DNA of 63,779 nucleotides. Source: Chloroflexota bacterium (GTDB taxonomy: Bacteria > Chloroflexota > Anaerolineae > Anaerolineales > Anaerolineaceae). Numbering within the stretch: position 1 is the first letter of the stretch; each line of letters begins with the position of its first letter. Shown here piece by piece: positions 6,203-15,416 of this stretch. A program made the position numbers and the translations under genes. Below the pieces are notes generated by a model. That model worked only from the letters and a program-made list of their open reading frames with translations. It had not been told where the DNA came from and did not search any database. Where the stretch lies: the NCBI GenBank assembly GCA_016838895.1, contig JAEKNU010000020.1, forward strand, positions 1-63,779. Direction: 5' to 3'.

Positions 6203-7237
6203 TTATCTTCTGCCGATCAACCCTTCCAGTTGCCCGATATTGGCTGAAGCTTGAGGAATTTGGCCGCGAGCTAAATTGCCGGTAATATCATTTATCGATC
6301 CTGAGATCGTACTATTATTGGGTAAATTCAGTGCATTAAAGCTGGCCCCCACATTGGCCCCCATTTGAGCAATGCCGTTTAACTCGCTGTTGCTTAATAC
6401 ACCATCACCCAGCGCTGAGCGAACAGAGGTAATATAATCACCGGCCATCGCTAGCGCTTCAATGCGATTGCCTGCCACCTGATCTGCCTGCAATTGCAAG
6501 TATTCGTCAGCACGGGTAGTTAAATCGCCCTGCAAGGCCGTTAGCCATTCTCCGGAGAGGTCCTCCAACATGGGTTTGATATCTTCAAATTGCTGACTGT
6601 ATTCGATAACTGCAGCAATATCTTCTGCTGTTATTGCACCACCGTTCGCTGCAACATTCTCCAACACATACACTAGCTCCATGGCATCCTCGGACATGGC
6701 ATATAAATCTTCCAGGTCCTCTACAACAATATAAAGCAGATCAACTGTTTCTTCACCTAATTCATAGTAAAGTTCCAGATACATCTCTGCCAGCATTAAG
6801 GCATACTCAATCTCGGATTGGGAAACACCATAATAGCTCATTAGCATTTCCAACTCATCTTCTGTTAAAACATCATCGGAGGTGCTGGATGTAGTAGCGC
6901 TTTCCACCTCATTGCTGTAGTACAACGCCTCATTGACTGCTTCATCGATCATTTGTGCTAATTCTTCTTCCGATAACTCTTCCGATGCCGGCATTTCAGG
7001 CGTCGGCATGGCGGTAATCGTAGCAACAACCGCCTGATCAATGGCCTCTTGCATCATGGCCTGTGCTGTACTGGTTGATGCAATCCCTGCATCAATGGTC
7101 GCCTGAATATCCATCGTAGCACTTGGCTCAACCGTTACACTTTGTTCAACTGATGCCGGTTGAGGTGTTGTGCAAGCTCCCAGTAACAAACTGATGAGGG
7201 TCAATACGATCAAACTTGTCATTCCCTTATTTTTCAT
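6203..7237 (-). CDS. Acidic helical lipoprotein of unknown function
   Basis: A 344-residue exported protein with a lipoprotein signal (SLLLGAC, Cys22), then a Ser/Thr/Ala-rich linker and a long, strongly acidic and probably all-helical body (EELSEEELAQMIDEAVNEAL; DELEMLMSYYGVSQSEIEY; ETVDLLYIVVEDLEDLY). The C-terminal third is less acidic and Asn/Gly-rich. It matches no enzyme motif I know. It is transcribed alone, divergent from rnz, and ended by a strong terminator. A role at the cell surface or in the envelope is all that can be inferred. Confidence 0.75.
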   Translation of the reverse strand: MKNKGMTSLIVLTLISLLLGACTTPQPASVEQSVTVEPSATMDIQATIDAGIASTSTAQAMMQEAIDQAVVATITAMPTPEMPASEELSEEELAQMIDEAVNEALYYSNEVESATTSSTSDDVLTEDELEMLMSYYGVSQSEIEYALMLAEMYLELYYELGEETVDLLYIVVEDLEDLYAMSEDAMELVYVLENVAANGGAITAEDIAAVIEYSQQFEDIKPMLEDLSGEWLTALQGDLTTRADEYLQLQADQVAGNRIEALAMAGDYITSVRSALGDGVLSNSELNGIAQMGANVGASFNALNLPNNSTISGSINDITGNLARGQIPQASANIGQLEGLIGRR

Positions 7238-7386
7238 TTCTTATTCCTGTATGATTAGAGTGATAATAGAATTATAAAATTTTCACGCAGGAATTTCTGT
7301 AAAAAATAGCCAAATCCTGCTAACTATCATGCCACTATAAGCTCTGGTACAATTAGTAAAATTTCACGAGAGGAAGCAAACGAACA

Positions 7387-8316
7387 TTGTTCGAAATTAC
7401 TTTTTTTGGCACATCTGCTTCGGCACCATCCATACGTCGGGGATTGCCTTCACAGTTAATCAAACATGAGGAACATCGATTTCTGATTGATTGCGGAGAA
7501 GGCACTCAGCGCCAGATCTTAAAATCAGGTGTGGGATTCAAACGCTTGAACAAGATTCTGTTTACACACGGCCATCTGGATCATATTCTGGGTTTGGGTG
7601 GGCTGCTCTCGACAATTTTGCACTGGGAATCCATGGATGAAATTGAAATCTATGCCGGGGGTATGGCATTGGAACGCATCCATGATCTGATCTACAAAGT
7701 CACGTTCCGTGGTACACAGGAACCCCTGCCCATTCATCTGATTGAAATTCAAGAAGGGCCAATTTTTCAGACGGATGATTTCCAGATTACTGCCGTTCCT
7801 GTTTCCCATCGTGGTACAGGTTGTTTCGGGTTTGTCTTTGATGAAAACGGCAAGCGACCTTTTCTGCCTGAAAAAGCAGAAGAACTGCAGATTCCAATTG
7901 GTCCCTGGCGCAAGGATCTGGTCATGGGAAAAGTGGTCACCTTACCGGATGGCAGACAAATTGATCCTGATTTGGTATTGGGTGAACATCGCCGTGGCTC
8001 AAAATTCGTCTACATTGGGGATGTGGGTAAAACAAGCAACCTCATAGAAACCTGCCGTAAGGCTGACACATTGGTGATTGAAGCCACCTACATGGAAAAT
8101 GAAAAAGACATGGCCAAAAAATTTGGCCACCTAACCGCAATGGATGCTGCCAAATTGGCAGCCGAAGCCGGTGTTCATCAATTAGTACTGACCCATCTCT
8201 CGCGGCGTTACCGCGAGAAAGATGTTCTACAAGAAGCACAATCCGCTTTTGAAAACGTAACCATCGCACATGATTTTGATGTGCTGCAAGTGCGCAGAAC
8301 AGAAACAAGTGTATAG
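7387..8316 (+). CDS. rnz: Ribonuclease Z (tRNase Z)
   Basis: A 309-residue metallo-beta-lactamase-fold endonuclease that trims the 3' trailer of tRNA precursors. The zinc motif HGHLDH is at residues 61-66, with FFGTSASAPS at the N-terminus, VSHRGTGCFGF, the GDVGKT Asp motif and HLTAMDAAKLA followed by LTHLSRRY. The length fits the short bacterial form. Neither tRNA gene in the window encodes CCA, so their maturation would use this enzyme plus a CCA-adding enzyme. The start is TTG at 7387; GAGAGG lies about 12 bp upstream and no closer ATG exists. Confidence 0.93.
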   Translation: MFEITFFGTSASAPSIRRGLPSQLIKHEEHRFLIDCGEGTQRQILKSGVGFKRLNKILFTHGHLDHILGLGGLLSTILHWESMDEIEIYAGGMALERIHDLIYKVTFRGTQEPLPIHLIEIQEGPIFQTDDFQITAVPVSHRGTGCFGFVFDENGKRPFLPEKAEELQIPIGPWRKDLVMGKVVTLPDGRQIDPDLVLGEHRRGSKFVYIGDVGKTSNLIETCRKADTLVIEATYMENEKDMAKKFGHLTAMDAAKLAAEAGVHQLVLTHLSRRYREKDVLQEAQSAFENVTIAHDFDVLQVRRTETSV

Positions 8317-8333
8317 ATTCATCCGCTGAATAT

Positions 8334-8362
8334 TTGACTGACAATTAAAATTATGATATGAT
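8334..8362 (+). promoter_or_regulatory. Promoter of the metK transcript
   Basis: TTGACT (8334-8339), 17 bp, TATGAT (8357-8362). It lies 18 bp after the rnz stop and about 30 bp before the riboswitch aptamer. Confidence 0.7.
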
Positions 8363-8393
8363 AGCGGCATCAATTGAATAGCCCCTAGGCAAA

Positions 8394-8506
8394 CTATCCA
8401 GAGAGGTGGAGGGAACGGCCCTATGAAACCTCGGCAACCTGGGAAATTCTGAAATTCAGAATATTCTAAGGTGCCAATTCCGACAGAAGGACGATCTGGG
8501 AGATAG
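8394..8506 (+). promoter_or_regulatory. SAM-I (S-box) riboswitch aptamer
   Basis: The leader of metK contains the S-box signature. AGAGAGGTGGAGGGA and CCCTATGAAACC are followed by TCGGCAACC, a variable P3 hairpin (AATTCTGAAATTCAGAATATT region), AGGTGCCAATTCC and ACAGAAGGACGATC. P1 closes with CTATC (8394-8398) and GATAG (8502-8506). It senses S-adenosylmethionine, the product of the gene it controls. Confidence 0.95.
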
Positions 8507-8527
8507 AGAGCACTGCCTGTTTTTGCT

Positions 8528-8563
8528 TGCTCCTTCGGTTCTCCATAAGGGGCATTTTTCTTT
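8528..8563 (+). terminator. Riboswitch-controlled terminator before metK
   Basis: TGCTCCTT and AAGGGGCA (one G-T pair) form a stem followed by TTTTT. The sequence GAGCA just after P1 (8508-8512) can pair with TGCTC (8528-8532) as an antiterminator. SAM binding would therefore be expected to stop transcription before metK. The antiterminator pairing is inferred. Confidence 0.75.
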
Positions 8564-8577
8564 AAGGAGATGTTACC

Positions 8578-9786
8578 ATGTCAACATTTATGAAATCACC
8601 AAGTTACTTATTTACCTCAGAATCCGTTACTGAGGGACATCCTGACAAGATGTGCGACCAGATCAGTGATGCCATTTTGGATGCCTGCATGGAGCAGGAC
8701 CCGAAATCACGTGTGGCCTGTGAAACAGCCACCAAAACCGGTTTTGTGATGATTATGGGTGAAATCACAACCGAAGCATTCGTCAATTTCGATGAGCTGG
8801 TTCGCAATGTTGTCAATGATATTGGCTATGACCGCGGTAAAAAAGGGTTTGACGGTTCCACTTGCGGCGTACAATCCGCGATTTCCCAACAATCCGGGGA
8901 TATTGCTATGGGCGTTAATAATGCCCTGGAAGCAAAAACCGGCGAGATGAGCGAAAAAGAAATCGAGATGTTAGGTGCTGGCGATCAGGGTATGATGTTC
9001 GGTTTTGCCTGTAACGAAACCCCTGTACTAATGCCCATGCCGATTTATCTGGCACATAACTTAACCCGTAAACTAGCTGAGGTTCGCAAGAACGGCACCC
9101 TGGATTGGCTGTACCCGGATGGAAAATCCCAGGTCACAGTGGAATATGAATTTGGCAAGCCCAAACGCATTACCACAGTCGTAATCAGCACGCAGCATGC
9201 CGCCAGTGTCAGCCAGGAAGATATTCGCAAAGGCGTAATCGAACATGTGATCAACCCTGTGCTGCCCAAGGAATTTGTGGATGACAGCTTGAAAATCTAC
9301 GTCAATCCCACCGGCCGCTTCGTTATCGGCGGTCCATTGGGTGACGCCGGCCTGACCGGCCGCAAAATCATCGTGGATACCTACGGTGGTATGGGCCGTC
9401 ACGGTGGCGGTGCCTTCAGTGGAAAGGACTGCACCAAAGTGGACCGCTCCGCTGCCTACGCAGCCCGCTGGGTTGCCAAGAACGTCGTAGCAGCCGGCCT
9501 GGCCGATCGCTGCGAAATCCAGGTGGCTTATGCCATCGGTGTAGCTCACCCCATGAGTGTAAACGTAGAAACATTCGGTACCGGTGTTGTGGACGATGAA
9601 AAAATCGCCGCTGCCGTCGCCAAAGTCTTCGACCTGCGCCCAGGCGCCATCATCCGTGACCTTGACCTGCGTCGCCCGATCTACCGCCAACTGGCCGCCT
9701 ACGGTCACTTCGGCCGTGATGACCTGGACCTGACCTGGGAAAAGACCAACCGCACCGAAGAGTTGAAGAAGGCTGTTGGGTTATAG
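8578..9786 (+). CDS. metK: S-adenosylmethionine synthetase
   Basis: A 402-residue cytoplasmic enzyme making SAM from methionine and ATP. The family signatures are all present: [19 protein letters not shown] near the N-terminus, [10 protein letters not shown], and the P-loop-like [19 protein letters not shown]. The length is normal. AAGGAGAT precedes the ATG by 6 bp. It is transcribed as a single gene from its own promoter through the SAM-I riboswitch and ends at a strong hairpin. The 3' half is noticeably richer in GC than its surroundings, as is common for a highly expressed housekeeping gene in this genome. Confidence 0.98.
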   Translation: MSTFMKSPSYLFTSESVTEGHPDKMCDQISDAILDACMEQDPKSRVACETATKTGFVMIMGEITTEAFVNFDELVRNVVNDIGYDRGKKGFDGSTCGVQSAISQQSGDIAMGVNNALEAKTGEMSEKEIEMLGAGDQGMMFGFACNETPVLMPMPIYLAHNLTRKLAEVRKNGTLDWLYPDGKSQVTVEYEFGKPKRITTVVISTQHAASVSQEDIRKGVIEHVINPVLPKEFVDDSLKIYVNPTGRFVIGGPLGDAGLTGRKIIVDTYGGMGRHGGGAFSGKDCTKVDRSAAYAARWVAKNVVAAGLADRCEIQVAYAIGVAHPMSVNVETFGTGVVDDEKIAAAVAKVFDLRPGAIIRDLDLRRPIYRQLAAYGHFGRDDLDLTWEKTNRTEELKKAVGL

Positions 9787-9807
9787 AGATTATAGTATTT
9801 AATATAA

Positions 9808-9846
9808 AAGTAATGGAACAGCGTGCTGTTCCATTACTTCTTTTAA
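9808..9846 (+). terminator. Terminator of metK
   Basis: A perfect 15-bp inverted repeat (AAGTAATGGAACAGC and its complement) closes on GT and is followed by CTTTTAAAA. It begins 21 bp after the metK stop. Confidence 0.8.
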
Positions 9847-9996
9847 AAAGATATCATCGATTCTCGAAGATTTTTGAGGTTGGTTGGCATTCAATCGATG
9901 AGTGAAATCGAGACTCCAGCTTGTAATGATTATTGGATTTTCTTTGTACTACCTAATTTAATTTTGAATAATATTTTTTGATTGTTAATTTTCTGT

Positions 9997-10782
9997 TTAC
10001 CTTCCTACAATAACATAATATTTTGGCATATTTGCAAATGCAAATAAATGTATGACAATTCCTATGTATTTTATTCCATTATGTATACAATCTTGACGAT
10101 ATAGGTGGTGTAAAATATTTGATTCAGAATTGTTATTCGGTAAATGATTTCCACCACCTACATAATAAGATAATTGATTGTTTTTTCCTAAAATAAAATC
10201 TGGAAGAAATGGTGTAAAGTTCATATTGTTAAATTGCGCAATATAATAGGAATGTGCAATTTTAGCTAAAAATCGTTTGTATTCCAAAACTGAAAAACTC
10301 CCTATTTTTATTTTTTTTCCAGCTTTATATTTTTCATTTTTCGTTATATCTACTATTGGTTTAATAATAAGTCTTCCCTCTGAAATTTTATGATCATTGT
10401 ATGGAATATTTCTAAGTAATGCAGGTTCTGGAAAATCAAATCCAGCAATTACTGATGGAAATTCTTCAATTGAAAGGGATTCAAATTTTTTTTGCATATC
10501 TCCTGAATGATAAACAAGAGTTAATTGTTTTGGTCTTTTTTGAGGTCTACGAGTAGGTAAATTCAACTTAATTCTAGCAGGACCTAGCATCTCATGCTGA
10601 ATAAATCTTTCAAATTGACTGGTTATTTTTGCACATCCTTTACAACTTGAATGTGATAATATCAAATTTCCACCTAATCCGAATGGGATTATATGTTCCT
10701 TTGATAATTTGGTGTTGCTCTTTCCACAATAGATGCACTTTCCAAGACCAGGATAAGTGATTGGAATATTTATTGAATCCAT
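9997..10782 (-). CDS. HNH-type endonuclease domain protein
   Basis: About 261 residues. Near the N-terminus, CIYCG and SKEHIIPFGLGGNL followed by SCKGCAKIT form an HNH/zinc-finger nuclease core of the kind annotated as HNH endonuclease in many orphan genes. The remainder has no familiar domain. The ATG at 10782 (MDSINIPITYP) is preferred because CAGGA precedes it; a longer frame reaches 10854. The gene and its flanks are much more AT-rich than metK next to it, and it is alone on the minus strand, so recent acquisition is likely. Whether it acts in defence or mobility cannot be told. Confidence 0.75.
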   Translation of the reverse strand: MDSINIPITYPGLGKCIYCGKSNTKLSKEHIIPFGLGGNLILSHSSCKGCAKITSQFERFIQHEMLGPARIKLNLPTRRPQKRPKQLTLVYHSGDMQKKFESLSIEEFPSVIAGFDFPEPALLRNIPYNDHKISEGRLIIKPIVDITKNEKYKAGKKIKIGSFSVLEYKRFLAKIAHSYYIAQFNNMNFTPFLPDFILGKNNQLSYYVGGGNHLPNNNSESNILHHLYRQDCIHNGIKYIGIVIHLFAFANMPKYYVIVGR

Positions 10783-11168
10783 TTGTATTGTCCTGAATAT
10801 TGAATGAGAAATGAAGAAAATTTGATAGTTACATTGTATATTATATAGAAACAATGTAGAAATTTTTAATAAGAAAGGTCATTATACTTTTATTATCATT
10901 ATTAAACATAAAATGGAATGTTTATATGGTGTATTAGTTAAATCTTTGGGAGATCCATTTGTCAATATATGCTATTCATCTTACCGAATTTAATTCCTTT
11001 TCATCATCTCCAGCGTCGGGCAGTAGAAAATCAACTTGGGTGGGTCATTGACCCACCTTTTTTGTTTCTCAACGCTCCTTACGTCACGCTTACACGTGAT
11101 GACTTGGAGCTTTTCCTTACCTCACTATTGGCAACCCTATTTATAGAAATCCAGTATAAAATAATACA
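10783..11168. other. AT-rich gene-free region with a terminator-like hairpin
   Basis: No supportable gene. An open frame at 10969-11172 runs through the hairpin and lacks a ribosome site. The only structure seen is GGTGGGT-(CATTG)-ACCCACC at 11039-11057 followed by six Ts, a good Rho-independent terminator on the + strand with no obvious gene ahead of it. Confidence 0.45.
11039..11063 (+). terminator. Orphan terminator-like hairpin
   Basis: Seven-bp GC-rich stem (GGTGGGT / ACCCACC), extendable by inner pairs, with a TTTTTT tail. No + strand gene precedes it; it may be left from a lost gene or belong to a repeat. Confidence 0.6.
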
Positions 11169-11570
11169 ATGAGATGGTCAAAGGTTCGGAAACTTGTAGA
11201 AGATAGTTTTTCTCCATCCATTAAAGGCCGGGTGCAGCTATATAGTACGGCCTATCACTGTATCTGTGGCCGCGCCTGGTTCACGATTGATGGGGAGGAT
11301 ATTGCCGATTTATCCACCCGTGCGTCTGGAAACAAATACCGTTGCGTGTATCATGAGACAAGAGATATTGACTGTGTTTCGCATCCCGCAGTACTGGAAG
11401 ATGAACGCACACTCGGAAACCTTGTTGAATATGGTGAATTTTCCAGATTCGATTTGCATGAAGCGTGCTGGAAATATTTACATAGCAATGTATATGAATC
11501 TTTGCAGTCGGAAAATCCGCTGATTCAAGCTTTGGCTGTATTAAATGGCAAAGTAGGTAGAACAAATTAA
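11169..11570 (+). CDS. SF0329 family protein (uncharacterised)
   Basis: A 133-residue soluble protein starting MRWSKVRKLVEDSFSPSIKGR, with YHCICGRAWFTIDGEDI and a Cys/His-containing middle (YRCVYHETRD). This opening and the GRAWFTIDG block match the family known as SF0329, found scattered in enteric bacteria and bacilli, with no established function. It is a single-gene unit at the start of a run of small + strand accessory genes. The family call is from recall of the pattern and should be tested by a profile search. Confidence 0.65.
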   Translation: MRWSKVRKLVEDSFSPSIKGRVQLYSTAYHCICGRAWFTIDGEDIADLSTRASGNKYRCVYHETRDIDCVSHPAVLEDERTLGNLVEYGEFSRFDLHEACWKYLHSNVYESLQSENPLIQALAVLNGKVGRTN

Positions 11571-11663
11571 AAACACTGGCAAAAGATAAAATGCATCCAT
11601 TACTATATACATTCATTATATTTCGACTACAATCAGAAGAAAAAGGACATACCAGGTAGATAA

Positions 11664-12266
11664 ATGACAATTCATTCATCTGATAATATTCAAATCGAAC
11701 ATCTATTGGATATCGTAAAAATCATCATACCCCCACAGAAGAATGCCAAAAAAATTCATCAGCTTGGATTCTGGTTGGCCTATTGGTTAATATATTTTGT
11801 CTTTTTCTATCTTATCTTTTGCAACTTGCTCAACGGATTGCTGCTCAATCAACAAGGGACAAATTGGTGTTTAATCGGTGTGATTGTTTTGTTTGTCACT
11901 GGAATTCTGTATTGGTTATTTCGTGGATTCCTTGTTCTCAAAGTGCTTTTATGGAAAATCGCGGGGCGAGAAATATACGAAATCAATGCTCATGAATTAA
12001 AGATTACAAAATCTGTTTTCGGTATTCGTCAATCAAAGAGAATCCCCAAAACAGACATAAAGGATATACTGGCAGCCAAACCCATTGCATTTCCATTTGG
12101 GATATTAAATCTGAAATTTACAACATTTAATTTACCTCTGACAGGCCCTGTTTTCGTGACACGAAAAGAAAATAAGACGATATTCCTTGGTTTGGGTTTG
12201 AATCTGCAACAGGCAGAAAGGATAAAAGCTGCCATCAAGGAACAACTACAATCGGAAAACACCTAA
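11664..12266 (+). CDS. Membrane protein with two TM helices and a PH-like C-terminal domain
   Basis: A 200-residue protein. After a soluble N-terminus there are two hydrophobic segments (about 36-60, WLAYWLIYFVFFYLIFCNLL, and about 70-96, WCLIGVIVLFVTGILYWLF). A basic beta-rich C-terminal domain follows (YEINAHELKITKSVFGIRQSKRIPKTDI), which resembles bacterial PH-like domains of small membrane proteins. Function is unknown. It lies 93 bp after the SF0329 gene on the same strand. Confidence 0.65.
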   Translation: MTIHSSDNIQIEHLLDIVKIIIPPQKNAKKIHQLGFWLAYWLIYFVFFYLIFCNLLNGLLLNQQGTNWCLIGVIVLFVTGILYWLFRGFLVLKVLLWKIAGREIYEINAHELKITKSVFGIRQSKRIPKTDIKDILAAKPIAFPFGILNLKFTTFNLPLTGPVFVTRKENKTIFLGLGLNLQQAERIKAAIKEQLQSENT

Positions 12267-12363
12267 AAGTTTTCATTGCATCTTCGATGGTTATTCACAA
12301 AACACCAATCAAATGATTACCCCAGGTTTGAAAAGAGGTTTGAGGAGCGATCAATAATAAATA

Positions 12364-12387
12364 GACACAGCACGCTGTGTCCCTACG
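12364..12387. repeat. Intergenic palindrome, GTAGGG family (copy 1, left arm incomplete)
   Basis: GACACAGCAC-GCTGTGTCCCTACG: a palindromic core with the terminal CCCTACG on one side only. It shares its core with the complete copy at 27439-27484. Confidence 0.7.
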
Positions 12388-13243
12388 TTTTATTTTCTTC
12401 CCCCGACGGTGTAAACTGCGAAATTAAAATAGCTCCCAGAATTAGCCCCGCCCCCATAAGCTGCACTGGACGCAGCACTTCCTGCAAGAATAAATATCCG
12501 AAGAATGCGGCGAACACCGATTCCAAACTGAGGATCAGCGAGGCATCCGTGGGTGGCGCATGCTTCTGTGCTTTTGCCTGCAAAGTGTAACCGATCGCAA
12601 CCGAGAATACTGCCACATAGACCACAGTCCACCAAGCGGGGATTAATCCCGGTATTGTCTGCCATTCGAAGATCAAACCGATGAGGGTGTTCAATACCCC
12701 GGCCACAATATATTGACCGATGGCAAAGCGCATGGCATCCATGCGTTTCATGGCCTGACTAATCAGCACCACATGCGCAGCCCAGAACACTGCTCCGATC
12801 AACTCCAGCCCATCCCCTGGGGCAAGCTGAAACTTTCCGCCGGCACTGAGCAGAAAAATCCCTAACGCAGCCAGCAGTGCCGCAACCCACACCAGCCAGT
12901 GCATGCGCTGTTTGAAGATCAAAAGCAAAATCACGGGGATAAAAACCACATACAACCCAGTGATAAAGCCGGCATTCCCAGCAGTAGTCCATTGCAATCC
13001 AGCTTGCTGCAAAACAGACGCAGTACACAAAATGCTGCCTGCAGCTAACACCCATAATTGTTCGGATTTTTTCAACTTAATGCGAAAACGGATCAAGGGT
13101 AATAAGAGCAACGCGCCCAACAGAAAGCGGCTGCCGTTGAATAGAAACGGACCCACATACTCCGCCGCGAAACGCTGTGCGGCAAAGGCGCTACCCCACA
13201 GGATAGCTACTAATAATAATGATAAATCAGCTTTGATGCGCAT
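12383..13243 (-). CDS. EamA/DMT family membrane transporter
   Basis: About 286 residues with roughly ten hydrophobic helices in two EamA repeats, each starting with the familiar ADLSLLLVAILWGSAFAAQR type of motif and ending with LESVFAAFFGYLFLQE. Members export or import small metabolites such as amino acids; the substrate is not predictable. The ATG at 13243 (MRIKADLSLLL) starts directly before the first helix and is preceded by AAGGA; a longer frame to 13348 would add an unlikely polar extension. It is a single minus-strand gene in a + strand neighbourhood, and its 3' end overlaps a GTAGGG-family palindrome. Confidence 0.85.
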   Translation of the reverse strand: MRIKADLSLLLVAILWGSAFAAQRFAAEYVGPFLFNGSRFLLGALLLLPLIRFRIKLKKSEQLWVLAAGSILCTASVLQQAGLQWTTAGNAGFITGLYVVFIPVILLLIFKQRMHWLVWVAALLAALGIFLLSAGGKFQLAPGDGLELIGAVFWAAHVVLISQAMKRMDAMRFAIGQYIVAGVLNTLIGLIFEWQTIPGLIPAWWTVVYVAVFSVAIGYTLQAKAQKHAPPTDASLILSLESVFAAFFGYLFLQEVLRPVQLMGAGLILGAILISQFTPSGEENKT

Positions 13244-13637
13244 GGTGACGAAGGTCCTTGTGATAAGTTCGCTCAATTCTACCCGTTGTTGGGTGTTAGG
13301 GATAGGGGATGCATTTGGTGATAAACTAGAATAGGCTTGGTTTTGCAAAGGTATGAACTAAAGGAGACAGCTAAATGTGTTTATTACGAGCGGGTCGATA
13401 TCCCCAATATCTATGTATACAGAAACTTAAAATTTTCTGCCGATGAAATATGTACACCCGCACAGTGAGGCGTTTTCCGGCCAAAATAGTGTGGCTCTGG
13501 CATTAGGCTCTCTCAATTGGTAAAAATCTCCCCCCTCCCTGTACGTCGGTCACGCAAACCATTGCTAATTAATTTCGATTTCTTTCATTTTACAGCTATA
13601 ATTCAAACGCTTTACTACATAAAAGAAGGAAGAAAAA

Positions 13638-14201
13638 ATGAAAAAAGCTCTATTAATAATTGATGTGCAAAACGAATATTTTCCCGGAGGCAATGTTGAA
13701 TTACACGACAGCATAAATACTAGCCTTAGGATTAAGGAAATACTAGTATCCTGTAGAAAAAACATGATACCTGTTATCCATGTACAACATTTTGCAACAA
13801 AACCGGATGCGCCAGCATTCGCACCTGGCACACGTAATGTAGAAATACATGAAAACGTAAAACCATTAGAACCCGAAAAGATAATATCCAAAAATTACCC
13901 AAATAGTTTCCGAGGAACTGAGCTTGAAGATCATCTAAAAATGAATGGTATCTCTACGTTAATCGTTGCCGGAATGATGACGCACAATTGTGTAGAATCA
14001 ACTGTTCGAGCTGCCTATGATCTGGGTTATGAATGCATTGTTGCAGGGGATTGCTGTACGACAAAATCGCTAAAATTGAACAATGAAGAAATCCCGGTAG
14101 AATATGTGCAAAAATCATTTTTAGCTGGACTGAATGGACGATTTTCCAAAGTTGTTCAAAAAGATGATGTTTTGAAATTGATATCCGATATTAATGGATA
14201 A
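13638..14201 (+). CDS. Isochorismatase-like cysteine hydrolase
   Basis: A 187-residue cytoplasmic hydrolase of the isochorismatase/nicotinamidase fold. The catalytic triad can be placed: Asp9 (LLIIDVQNEYF), Lys85 (ISKNYPNSF) and Cys118 (GMMTHNCVEST), with the cis-peptide region VAGMMTHNC. These enzymes cleave amides or vinyl ethers; the substrate is not predictable. GAAGGA precedes the ATG. It stands alone and is followed by a degenerate intergenic repeat. Confidence 0.88.
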   Translation: MKKALLIIDVQNEYFPGGNVELHDSINTSLRIKEILVSCRKNMIPVIHVQHFATKPDAPAFAPGTRNVEIHENVKPLEPEKIISKNYPNSFRGTELEDHLKMNGISTLIVAGMMTHNCVESTVRAAYDLGYECIVAGDCCTTKSLKLNNEEIPVEYVQKSFLAGLNGRFSKVVQKDDVLKLISDING

Positions 14202-14214
14202 TTGTTCCTCATAG

Positions 14215-14282
14215 GATAGAGGTAGGGGAGAAAAATTCATTGGATCTATTCAATTTTCTACTCAAAACCCATCAAATACAGT
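14215..14282 (+). repeat. Degenerate GGGGAG...AAACCCAT intergenic repeat, copy 1
   Basis: GAGGTAGGGGAG, about 35 variable bases, then CTCAAAACCCATCAA. It follows the isochorismatase-like gene. Related copies lie at 18183, 20300, 21446 and 22322. Confidence 0.5.
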
Positions 14283-14450
14283 TATGTTTCCACTCCTTTA
14301 CCCATCCTTGGGCAAACTGTAGTATTGTATGTTAATCGGCTTTGGTGTCAATATTCAGCAGCGTCTGCAAATCAATGAATTAAGACTGCAGTTGAAAAAC
14401 TCATTTGGTGTACCCCTGGGTTGTACTATAACTGAGGAAAGGAGGGCAAG

Positions 14451-15221
14451 ATGATCGCTAATCAAATCCGTCAAATTGCTGAGAATGAAAATATCTCCGT
14501 TTTTGGCATTAGTGCCGCTTCAAAAATGGCAGACGAGCTGCCCGGTCACCGACCAACTGACCTATTGCCGGGCGCACAAAGCATGATCTGCTTTGGCATC
14601 CCTGTACCTCACAATATTTATGATATGCCAATTTATGAACTCGAAACTACCTGGCGATCTCAGAATCTTTTCTATCGCCGACTTGATACCTTATCCATCC
14701 GATTTGCCAGTATATTGGAAGAAAGCGGAGCCGGAGCGATTCCCATCTATGGCTGCATGCCATTGGGAATAAATAAAATGGGTGTCGTGGTCGGTTATCT
14801 AAACCAAATTCGGATGGGCGAAGTTACCGGAATCGGTACAATCGGAAAGAATGGTCTGCTTATTCATTCCCGCTACGGATCCAGATTGATGTTGGGCGGC
14901 CTGCTTACCACCGCAATTCTGCCAGAGATGCGCTACCCCGAGATCGTTGAACCCGGCTGTCCACCCAACTGCCAAATATGTGCAGATGCATGCCCGGTCA
15001 ATGCCATCATGGCTGATAAAAAGCAAGTGGATATCATGTGTTGTTTACGGTATACAGCCCGAACACCCGCAATGTCAATGATAAAGTTTGCAATCCTTAG
15101 AGCATTCAATCCCCAGGTCGCAGCCAGGTTTATGAGCCTTAGAACTTTTGATGAGCATACGTTCCACATTTGCTCTAAATGCGTTGCACTTTGTCCATAT
15201 GGTAACGCCAAATCGCGATGA
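14451..15221 (+). CDS. QueG-like 4Fe-4S protein
   Basis: A 256-residue protein related to epoxyqueuosine reductase and reductive-dehalogenase-like Fe-S proteins. The C-terminal half carries CPPNCQICADACPVNAI, a full 4Fe-4S motif, and a second set of cysteines in CCLRYT and CSKCVALCPYGNA that can build a second cluster. The N-terminal half (ENISVFGISAASKMADELPGHRPTDLLPGAQSM) resembles the corrinoid-binding fold of QueG, but the protein is shorter than QueG (usually 300-380 residues) and lacks the HEAT tail. It is probably not QueG itself but one of the small cytosolic relatives. AAGGAGG precedes the ATG. Confidence 0.78.
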   Translation: MIANQIRQIAENENISVFGISAASKMADELPGHRPTDLLPGAQSMICFGIPVPHNIYDMPIYELETTWRSQNLFYRRLDTLSIRFASILEESGAGAIPIYGCMPLGINKMGVVVGYLNQIRMGEVTGIGTIGKNGLLIHSRYGSRLMLGGLLTTAILPEMRYPEIVEPGCPPNCQICADACPVNAIMADKKQVDIMCCLRYTARTPAMSMIKFAILRAFNPQVAARFMSLRTFDEHTFHICSKCVALCPYGNAKSR

Positions 15222-15416
15222 CGCCCAACTAAGCGCGTATTCGGACACGATACTAGCATCCTATTCCGGGTTTCGCGCTGCACAATCAAGGTGTCTTGCC
15301 TCACCACCCCATTGAAACCCCTTCAAGGGAATAATGTCGCTGGCCATCAGGCTGCATCATTAATGCTAAAATAAATTTATCAATTGAGAGAATGTTATTT
15401 GTATTGGAGGAAAAAC

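Noticed and set aside
9073..9708. A 211-residue open frame antisense to metK
   Set aside because: It is a shadow of the GC-rich 3' half of metK, has no ribosome site and no protein-like features.
10969..11172. A 67-residue + strand frame
   Set aside because: It has no ribosome site, runs through a terminator-like hairpin and ends at the next gene start.
14451..15221. Identification as QueG (epoxyqueuosine reductase) proper
   Set aside because: The protein is too short and lacks the C-terminal HEAT region; only membership in the wider Fe-S family is supported.
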